Shown here piece after piece: positions 1-6,151 of a DNA stretch of 6,151 nucleotides; the first letter of the stretch is position 1; every line of letters starts with the position of its first letter. The position numbers and the translations under genes are program-made. Source of the stretch: Nitrospira sp. GTDB lineage: Bacteria; Nitrospirota; Nitrospiria; Nitrospirales; Nitrospiraceae. The stretch covers positions 1 through 6,151 of the forward strand of contig JAOUEB010000089.1 in the NCBI GenBank assembly GCA_029858925.1, given 5' to 3'. Under the pieces are notes generated by a model. It did not search any database and was not told where the DNA came from. It saw nothing but the letters and a program-made list of their open reading frames with translations.

Positions 1-1738
<1,738 letters not shown>

Positions 1739-1953
1739 TCCGGCCCGACGAAACCTTATCAATACGTCGTCCAGTGCGCGAACGACCTGCCCGACCAACC
1801 CCTCCATCCACAATGGAAGGTTTGCCCGATTCCCGGTCCATCCCCTCTTTCACTCGAGTTGACAGGCTGTGAGGCCGGGAAGATAATGTAACCCATCGCC
1901 GAGCCGCTCCAAACCGTTGCAAGTCATCACCCAATCTCGCAGCAAGGCCATGC
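1739..1953. other. Gene-free leader region upstream of hicAB
   Basis: This 215-bp stretch separates the groEL terminator from hicA. The only clear signal is the sigma-70-like promoter at 1859-1887. An 8-bp palindrome, ACTCGAGT (1852-1859), abuts its -35 box and could be an operator half, but that is speculative. Open frames here lack ribosome-binding sites and family resemblance. Confidence 0.6.
1859..1887 (+). promoter_or_regulatory. Near-consensus sigma-70 promoter for hicAB
   Basis: A perfect -35 box TTGACA (1859-1864) is separated by exactly 17 bases from GATAAT (1882-1887), a 5/6 match to the -10 consensus. Transcription would start near 1894, giving a leader of about 60 bases before the hicA start at 1954. 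It lies inside the repeat-flanked unit, so hicAB would not depend on groEL transcription, which the terminator at 1702-1731 should block. Confidence 0.75.
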
Positions 1954-2151
1954 GTGAAGTTCTCTGAGTTGGTAAGGCTGTTGGAGCACAATGGATTTAC
2001 CCTCATCAAGGAAAAGGGGTCCATTCGTTATTATGGCAAGCTGGGGATAGAACGGCTCGTGCGGATTGATTATCACGGTTCGAAGGAAGTGCCGACAGGA
2101 ACCTGTCACGCCATCCTAAGAGCGGCTGGGATCAAACATCGGGAGGGGTAA
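1954..2151 (+). CDS. hicA: HicA-family mRNA interferase toxin
   Basis: Probable toxin of a type II toxin-antitoxin pair. HicA proteins have a double-stranded-RNA-binding-like fold and cleave mRNA when not held by HicB. The protein is 65 residues, typical for the family. It shows the N-terminal helix KFSELVRLLEHNGF, the turn KEKGS (19-23), a basic strand LVRIDYHGSKEV (35-46) and the C-terminal PTGTCHAILRAAGI (47-60). The usual catalytic His of the Gly-Ser-His motif is Ile24 here (GSIRYY); His41 in DYHG is retained. This variant may be a known subfamily rather than a dead toxin. The start is GTG, with a weak AAGG site (1944-1947) six bases upstream and no better in-frame start. hicB follows after one base. 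By hand count the gene is about 51% GC, visibly lower than its neighbours. Confidence 0.9.
   Translation: MKFSELVRLLEHNGFTLIKEKGSIRYYGKLGIERLVRIDYHGSKEVPTGTCHAILRAAGIKHREG
2141..2148 (+). promoter_or_regulatory. Strong hicB ribosome-binding site inside the hicA end
   Basis: The purine-rich GGGAGGGG lies within the final codons of hicA and ends four bases before the GTG start of hicB at 2153. It fixes that GTG as the start and predicts much stronger initiation for the antitoxin than for the toxin, whose own site is only AAGG. This agrees with antitoxin excess from one mRNA. Confidence 0.75.
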
Positions 2152-2152
2152 C

Positions 2153-2401
2153 GTGATCAATCTCAAGTACTCGCTCGTCATCGAAGCGACGGACGATCCC
2201 ACCTTTTTTGGATTTTACTCTCCCGACCTTGAGGGGTTCACCGGAATCGGCCACTCCATCGAGGACTGCCTCTACCAGGCCCGCTGGGGGATGGAAGAGC
2301 ATCTGGACCTTCTGAGGGACAAGGGGCTACCCATCCCAACCCCAAGCTCGAATCCTACCGTCGTCATCCAAAACGAACAGCGAGTGGGTCAAGCGGTCTA
2401 G
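2153..2401 (+). CDS. hicB: HicB-family antitoxin, short form without DNA-binding tail
   Basis: Probable antitoxin that binds and neutralises HicA. The 82-residue protein matches the HicB partial-RNase-H-like core: an N-terminal strand YSLVIEATDD, a second strand FFGFYSPDLEGF (18-29), the GIGHSIEDCLYQARWGMEEHLDLL helix region (31-54) and the conserved KGLPIPTPS segment (57-65). It ends shortly after that, with no ribbon-helix-helix or helix-turn-helix domain of the kind longer HicB proteins use for autoregulation. Any autorepression must therefore act through another surface or be absent. It starts at GTG one base after the hicA stop, in the canonical hicA-hicB order, behind a strong ribosome-binding site. 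No terminator follows directly; the next is the duplicated groEL terminator at 2793-2822. Confidence 0.88.
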   Translation: MINLKYSLVIEATDDPTFFGFYSPDLEGFTGIGHSIEDCLYQARWGMEEHLDLLRDKGLPIPTPSSNPTVVIQNEQRVGQAV

Positions 2402-2621
2402 CCTGCATTACTCATGAACGTTTCTACTACAATCGCGGATTCGCTGCTACGACAAGCCTACGGTGGGCAGGCTCGCCCCTCTGGAGCCGATCACCACACC
2501 GTTCTCACGGATCGCTTTGCTGACCACAAACCTGAAATCCATGAAGAAGAGAAGATCGTGTCTGCCCCCCTCCCAATAGCCATTTTCACACTAAAAACAA
2601 AGCAACCACACCCCGTGCCCC
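2402..2621. other. Gene-free stretch between hicB and the groEL remnant
   Basis: This roughly 220-bp stretch holds no gene I can support. Open frames on both strands are short, lack ribosome-binding sites and resemble nothing familiar. The only structure noted is the small hairpin-containing repeat-like segment near 2441-2480. The join to the groEL copy is abrupt at about 2621-2634. Confidence 0.55.
2441..2480. repeat. Possible dispersed-repeat fragment with small hairpin
   Basis: The segment contains a perfect 5-bp inverted repeat, AGCCT (2455-2459) and AGGCT (2469-2473), around a nine-base loop. In one frame it reads LRQAYGGQARP, a peptide I recall as recurring in many spurious short ORF calls from environmental genomes. 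That suggests a dispersed intergenic repeat. The match is from memory and unverified. Confidence 0.35.
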
Positions 2622-2741
2622 ATGGCGTTCTTGATGCTCACCACCGAAGTCATGATCACCGAAATCCCTGAAGAGAAGAAAGAATCGGCCGGCGGCCCAG
2701 GCGGACACAGCCACGGCGGCGGCATGGAGGGGATGTACTAA
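2622..2741 (+). pseudogene. groEL: groEL 3'-end remnant, 39 codons
   Basis: This is a copy of the groEL C-terminus in its original frame. From the ATG at 2622 it would encode 39 residues, beginning MAFLMLTTEV and ending in the same tail as intact GroEL, including [13 protein letters not shown]. Residues 5-39 equal GroEL 514-548. The first four codons correspond to GroEL 510-513 but read MAFL where the intact gene reads VAGL, with GGG replaced by TTC and TTA by TTG. There is no ribosome-binding site before the ATG and no chaperonin domain, so it is a remnant rather than a gene. It probably arose when the hicAB-containing unit entered next to groEL. Confidence 0.85.
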
Positions 2742-2829
2742 CAAAAGACAACGAGCCTATGGCTTATAGCCTATAGCTCGGAGTCGGAAATGAAGGCCCC
2801 GGCGGGAAACCGCCGGGGCCTTCGTGTTT
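2634..2829 (+). repeat. Direct repeat copy 2: groEL 3' end, UTR and terminator
   Basis: Second copy of the 196-bp segment at 1543-1738, in the same orientation and differing only at 2752. It ends 27 bases before the glnE stop codon, so it sits between the hicAB unit and the convergent glnE gene. The near identity covers non-coding bases as well, so the duplication is recent, maintained by recombination, or an assembly error. Confidence 0.97.
2757..2777. repeat. Three-unit heptamer repeat, second copy
   Basis: Duplicate of the YTATRGC array at 1666-1686, carried within the larger direct repeat. Confidence 0.55.
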
Positions 2830-2830
2830 C
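2793..2830. terminator. Duplicated terminator between hicAB and convergent glnE
   Basis: The same 13-bp stem and GAAA loop as at 1702-1731 (arms 2793-2805 and 2810-2822), followed by CGTGTTT on the + strand. It can end + strand transcription from hicAB. It also lies 34 bases beyond the minus-strand glnE stop codon, where a weak T run (CATTTCC) follows the stem on that strand, so it may serve both directions. Confidence 0.85.
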
Positions 2831-2855
2831 TCGTCCACTCTCACCGCGATCAGCC

Positions 2856-4598
2856 CTACTCTTTTACCCCCATCGCCCGCAACGCCGCCTTGAACACCGG
2901 CGACATGTTCGGCTCGTAGAACAGCGACCGAAACACCCGATGCACGACGGCCGTATGGGTCGCGTGATCGGCCAGAAATTTCTTCACGGCGGCGGTTCGG
3001 TCGCTCCCCTCGTAGCCTCCGCGAACGGCACAGCGTTCCAACTCCTCCGCCCCATCCGGCAGCACATGGGTCTGGAGATCGTGGACCATCTGCAGCTTGT
3101 GCTCGGCATCGCGCAAAAAGAGATAGGCCGCCACCAGATCATCCCGTTCTTGTTGGGAGATCAGCTTGTAGCGCACAAACCGGTCCAACGACCCCAACGT
3201 ACTGCGGTCGAGCAGCCCTGCGATCTTCCTGCCCGCGATCACCTGAACCGTCTGCACCAGAAATTCGATCTCTCTGATGCCGCCGACTCCGAGTTTCACG
3301 TTGCGCCGCTCATGGCCTCGGTCGGTCATCTTCGCATCGATCATGTCCTTCACGCCCCGCACGTCCCGCACAATGCCGAACGCGCCTTGGAGATCCATCC
3401 TCTCCTTCGGCCCACCGAAGATGAAGGGCTTCACCAGCTTGAGAAACGCCCGGCCGACATCCATTGAACCGGCTACCGGCCAAGCCTTGAGCAGCGCCAA
3501 CCGCTCCCACACCACGCCTCGCGTCCGATAGTACCGGGCGTAATCGTCCAGTGAACGAGCCAACTGCCCGATGGCGCCTTCGGCCCGCAGGCGCAGGTCC
3601 ACCCGAAAGACGTAGCCCTCCCTCGTCTGTTCCGTCAGCGCTTTCGTGAGTTCACGCGAAAGGATCTCAAAGTACTCCTCGGTAGAAATACCAAGCACGC
3701 CGGGATGCACCGCCTGCTTGTCACGCGGCGCTTTGGTCTCGCCGTCGTGCGCGGCATACACATAGATCAGATCGACATCGGAACTGTAGTTCAGTTCATG
3801 GCCGCCCAGCTTCCCCATCCCCATCACGGCAAAGCCAGTTTCCACCCAGCGTCCCTGCTTCGTCTTGTGCATCGGCACACCATACTGTTGCCGCACCCCC
3901 GTATCGACGATTTCATAGGCGGCCTGAATCAGGAGGCTCGCCAAATCCGACAGCGCCGCCGTGGTCTCCGGCACCGAGGCCAGCCGCAGCAGATCGCGCA
4001 CGCCGATCCGCAACATCTCGCGTCGCTGGTAGCGTCGCAGGACGTCCAACTTCATGTCTGTGACCGTGAGGCGGGCCAATTGCCGACGCAACGGCTGTTC
4101 GATCCCGATACGGGTCGGCGGCTTGGTCAGCACGCCTTCCTCCGCCAGCCAATAGACCAGCATGGGATCGCGAATCACGGTGACAGCCAGGGAATCGCTG
4201 TTGCCAAAGATCACGGCAAGCACATCCAGCATGCGAGGAGAACTGCGCAGATAATCTAAAAATGACGACCGGCTCACATTCGAGAGGAGCCGCTCCCAAT
4301 GATTGAGGGCTTGATCGGGATCGGCCGTCCGCGCCACGGCATCCAACAGCTGCGGCAGGATCTCGGCCAACTGGCGCCGCTCATGCGGTTCTCCGGCCAT
4401 CGCGCCAAGGTTGCGATCGGCCAGCTCGATATTCCTCAATCCATAGGCCGATAGAATGGCTCGGATCTGCTCGGGCTTCCGCTCTTCAGCCAACAAGACA
4501 GGCGTCGGGTCCGGCCCGACCGGCGCCCTTCGTGAGGCCGGCGCCTGCCCCCCTGGCAACGCCCGTGATCTGCGGGTCTTCTCAGGCTTTTGTTTCAC
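2856..4598 (-). CDS. glnE: GlnE-type glutamine synthetase adenylyl-removing half-enzyme
   Basis: Homologue of the N-terminal, deadenylylating half of GlnE, which removes AMP from the regulatory tyrosine of glutamine synthetase by phosphorolysis and so reactivates it. The protein is 580 residues, against about 940 for the two-domain enzyme. After a basic, Pro-rich leader (1-35) comes a helical region ending in QRREMLRIGVRDLL (191-204). The nucleotidyltransferase motif GMGKLGGHELNYSSDVD (260-276) has catalytic D274 and D276. FRVDLRLR (331-338) adds the third acid, D334. KLGVGGIREIEF (435-446) and FLRDAEHKLQ (494-503) follow. The NYSSD form and GGIREIEF favour the removing domain over the transferase domain. 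There is one catalytic domain and no second half. The start is GTG; an in-frame TGA two codons upstream rules out a longer form. GAGG lies eight bases upstream, inside a heptamer repeat. It is divergent from the ACT-GlnE gene. Confidence 0.88.
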   Translation of the reverse strand: MKQKPEKTRRSRALPGGQAPASRRAPVGPDPTPVLLAEERKPEQIRAILSAYGLRNIELADRNLGAMAGEPHERRQLAEILPQLLDAVARTADPDQALNHWERLLSNVSRSSFLDYLRSSPRMLDVLAVIFGNSDSLAVTVIRDPMLVYWLAEEGVLTKPPTRIGIEQPLRRQLARLTVTDMKLDVLRRYQRREMLRIGVRDLLRLASVPETTAALSDLASLLIQAAYEIVDTGVRQQYGVPMHKTKQGRWVETGFAVMGMGKLGGHELNYSSDVDLIYVYAAHDGETKAPRDKQAVHPGVLGISTEEYFEILSRELTKALTEQTREGYVFRVDLRLRAEGAIGQLARSLDDYARYYRTRGVVWERLALLKAWPVAGSMDVGRAFLKLVKPFIFGGPKERMDLQGAFGIVRDVRGVKDMIDAKMTDRGHERRNVKLGVGGIREIEFLVQTVQVIAGRKIAGLLDRSTLGSLDRFVRYKLISQQERDDLVAAYLFLRDAEHKLQMVHDLQTHVLPDGAEELERCAVRGGYEGSDRTAAVKKFLADHATHTAVVHRVFRSLFYEPNMSPVFKAALRAMGVKE

Positions 4599-4620
4599 GC
4601 TTCACGCCTCACGTTTCACG
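4593..4620 (-). repeat. Four-unit heptamer repeat overlapping the glnE start
   Basis: On the + strand the units are TTTCACG, CTTCACG, CCTCACG and TTTCACG (consensus YYTCACG) with no spacers. On the minus strand they read CGTGARR. One unit gives the GTG start codon of glnE and another the GAGG Shine-Dalgarno sequence. A change in unit number would shift the spacing or add alternative GTG starts, two of them out of frame. Confidence 0.75.
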
Positions 4621-4640
4621 CCATCTGCGCGGGACGCGGC

Positions 4641-4669
4641 ATTATACCGGCGCGCTCCCTCTCACACAA
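4641..4669 (-). promoter_or_regulatory. Candidate glnE promoter
   Basis: On the minus strand there is a perfect -10 box TATAAT (+ strand 4641-4646) preceded by 17 bases and TTGTGT (4664-4669), a 3/6 match to the -35 consensus. Transcription would start near 4634, giving a leader of about 36 bases that contains the heptamer repeat. Confidence 0.5.
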
Positions 4670-4690
4670 TGAACGGCATTGGAGTATACT
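4663..4690 (+). promoter_or_regulatory. Candidate promoter for the ACT-GlnE gene
   Basis: TATACT (4685-4690) matches the -10 consensus at 5 of 6 positions. CACACA (4663-4668), 16 bases upstream, is a weak 3/6 -35 match and overlaps the -35 of the facing glnE promoter. The predicted start lies within a few bases of the ATG at 4699, so the mRNA would be leaderless or nearly so. Weak on sequence alone. Confidence 0.35.
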
Positions 4691-4698
4691 GCGAGACC

Positions 4699-6151
4699 AT
4701 GAGCGACCGTGAACAGATCCTCAAGATCGTTACGCCTCTCTGCCAGGATATCCCGCCCGACATTCTGCATGACTTCGTCAGCCGGATGGATCAGGAATAT
4801 TTTCGGCGAGTCGATCCGGCAACCATCGCACGGCATATCCACCTGGCAGCCCAATTGACACCGACTCATCTCTGCGAACTCGCCATCACCGAACAGCAGG
4901 GTGGCTATGTTGATGTGACCATCGTCGCCTATGACTATTTCGCCGAGTTCGCCACTATCTGCGGCCTCCTGTCCGCCTTCGAGCTGAATATCGAAGAAGG
5001 TCACATCTATACGTTCTCCGACGCCGCGCCGGTGAAACCGGCCACGGCCTCTTACGGCGAGAGCCCTCGCCGCCGTCCAAAGATACGGCCCGGATTAAGT
5101 CGCAAGAAAATCGTCGATATCTTCCGCGTCCAACCGGTTCGCGGCGCCTCGTTCGGCCCGGCCGAACGAGAACGGTTCACGCAGGAACTTCACTCTCTCA
5201 TCGGCCTGCTCGACGCGAATCGGTTCGAAGAAGCCCGCCATGCGGTGAATCGGCGGCTGGTCGAACAGCTCGGCCGGGGCCGAGGGGCCTTCAGCGGCCT
5301 GCTCCATCCCGTGCAGATCACCTTCGACAACAGCCAGTCGCCGACAGACACGATCATGGATATCCGATCCGACGATACCCCGGCTTTTCTCTACGCGTTC
5401 GCCAACGCGCTTGCGATGCGCAATGTCTATATCTCCAAAGCGCAAATCGAGATTGAGAACGAAAAACTGCACGACCGCTTTTCCGTCCGCAATCGCTTCG
5501 GCCAGAAGCTGACTGACCCAGCCGATCAACAACAGTTGCGCTTGACGGCAGTGCTCATCAAGCAGTTCACCCATGCCTTGACCTGGGCGCCGGACCCAAC
5601 CAAGGCCCTCGAAGCCTTCGACCAGTTTCTCGATCTGATCGTCCAAGAGACGAAGGGCAAGGCCCAACAACAGGCCCTCGCGTTGCTCAGCGACAAGAAG
5701 ACCTTCCCGCTCCTGGCCCGCTTGCTTGGCACCAGCGACTTCCTCTGGGAAGACTTTCTGCGCCGGCAACACACAAATCTGTTGCCCCTCCTTCAGGACT
5801 ATCGCAAGGCCCCGTTGACCAAGCCTCGGGCCTCACTTCGCAAAGAGCTCGATCGGTTCGTGGGCCAAGCCAGGACCCCCGAAGCGCGCAAGACAGCCTT
5901 GAACACGTTTAAGGACCGCGAGCTGTTTCGCATCGACATGAAGCACATCGTGGAGCCGGGTGTCGCGCTGGCCGACTTTTCAGGTGCGCTCACTCAGCTG
6001 GCTGAAGTGATCGCGGATCGGAGCTTGAAAGACTGCCAGGCCAAATTGAACCAGCTCTACGGCCCTCCCCGTTTGGCAAATAAGAAACCCTGCCCCTTTA
6101 CCATTCTAGGATTGGGCAAATTCGGCGGTCGAGAACTGGGATACGCCTCGG
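4699..6151 (+). CDS. GlnD-type ACT pair fused to GlnE adenylyltransferase, 3' partial
   Basis: Probable glutamine-responsive glutamine synthetase adenylyltransferase; 484 codons are visible and the frame is open at the right edge. A first ACT domain (about 58-170) has TIVAYDYFAEFATICGLL, then NIEEGHIYTF (97-106), a basic insert, and KKIVDIFRVQ (136-145). A second (about 203-290) has IMDIRSDDTPAFLYAFANAL, QIEIENEKLHDRFSV and GQKLTDP, very like the last ACT domain of GlnD. A helical region follows with FKDRELFRID (404-413), equivalent to the RRREMLRI helix of GlnE. The catalytic motif then begins as LGLGKFGGRELGYAS (470-484), cut before its Asp residues. The ELGY form suggests the transferase domain. 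ACT domains in GlnD sense glutamine, so glutamine may control this enzyme directly; that is inference. The ATG at 4699 has only a weak GAG upstream. Its promoter region is shared with the divergent glnE. Confidence 0.85.
   Translation, partial: MSDREQILKIVTPLCQDIPPDILHDFVSRMDQEYFRRVDPATIARHIHLAAQLTPTHLCELAITEQQGGYVDVTIVAYDYFAEFATICGLLSAFELNIEEGHIYTFSDAAPVKPATASYGESPRRRPKIRPGLSRKKIVDIFRVQPVRGASFGPAERERFTQELHSLIGLLDANRFEEARHAVNRRLVEQLGRGRGAFSGLLHPVQITFDNSQSPTDTIMDIRSDDTPAFLYAFANALAMRNVYISKAQIEIENEKLHDRFSVRNRFGQKLTDPADQQQLRLTAVLIKQFTHALTWAPDPTKALEAFDQFLDLIVQETKGKAQQQALALLSDKKTFPLLARLLGTSDFLWEDFLRRQHTNLLPLLQDYRKAPLTKPRASLRKELDRFVGQARTPEARKTALNTFKDRELFRIDMKHIVEPGVALADFSGALTQLAEVIADRSLKDCQAKLNQLYGPPRLANKKPCPFTILGLGKFGGRELGYAS

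Noticed and set aside
1852..1859. ACTCGAGT palindrome as a proven HicAB operator
   Set aside because: An 8-bp palindrome is common by chance and this HicB lacks a visible DNA-binding domain, so it is only mentioned as a possibility.
2447..2542. 31-codon minus-strand frame (MDFRFVVSKAIRENG...)
   Set aside because: It looks protein-like at first, but it is very short, has no clear ribosome-binding site and matches no family I recognise.
2414..2671. 85-codon + strand frame after hicB
   Set aside because: It has no ribosome-binding site, runs out of frame into the groEL remnant, and includes the repeat-like LRQAYGGQA stretch, so it is probably spurious.
2790..4259. Long + strand open frames (2790-3467, 3705-4259) opposite glnE
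   Set aside because: They overlap the strong glnE match on the minus strand, lack ribosome-binding sites and resemble no family. The first begins inside the terminator region.
2856..4598. glnE truncated by the neighbouring insertion
   Set aside because: The protein ends just after the complete removing domain and its stop codon lies outside the duplicated segment, so it looks like a natural single-domain form.
4642..5004. 120-codon minus-strand frame across the divergent promoter region
   Set aside because: It overlaps the start of the ACT-GlnE gene and the control region and has no recognisable domain.
5095..5772. 225-codon minus-strand open frame opposite the ACT-GlnE gene
   Set aside because: The + strand frame carries recognisable ACT and GlnE motifs across the same interval; the minus frame is a shadow.

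Overview
This window looks like chromosomal DNA from a fairly GC-rich bacterium. The GroEL sequence and the unusual glutamine-synthetase regulators fit a Nitrospira-like member of the Nitrospirota. That placement is an inference from protein flavour, not from a marker-gene comparison.

Layout. Positions 4-1650 hold a complete groEL on the + strand, followed by a strong bidirectional-looking terminator (1702-1731). The last 108 bases of groEL plus its 3' untranslated region and terminator (1543-1738) recur almost perfectly at 2634-2829 (one mismatch seen by eye in 196 bases). Between the two copies lies a compact hicA-hicB toxin-antitoxin operon (1954-2401) with its own near-consensus sigma-70 promoter (1859-1887). 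After it comes about 220 bp without a recognisable gene, with a small dispersed-repeat-like hairpin. The arrangement looks like a 1091-bp insertion unit that regenerated the groEL end and left a 3' groEL remnant. Recombination between the repeats would remove the unit and restore groEL-terminator-glnE.

The rest of the window concerns nitrogen control. A minus-strand gene (2856-4598) encodes a 580-residue GlnE half-protein carrying only the adenylyl-removing type of nucleotidyltransferase domain. It is transcribed away from a second gene (4699 to beyond the right edge). That gene begins with two ACT domains resembling the C-terminal glutamine-sensing pair of GlnD, and continues into a GlnE-type adenylyltransferase whose catalytic motif is cut by the window edge. 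The two activities of classical bifunctional GlnE therefore appear to be split into two divergent genes, with the sensor fused directly to one of them. Their shared 100-bp control region contains facing promoter-like elements and a four-unit heptamer repeat that supplies the ribosome-binding site and start codon of the minus-strand gene.

The most interesting items are the ACT-GlnE fusion with its split partner, and the hicAB cassette bracketed by duplicated groEL ends and terminators. No tRNA, rRNA, CRISPR array, integrase or transposase was found.
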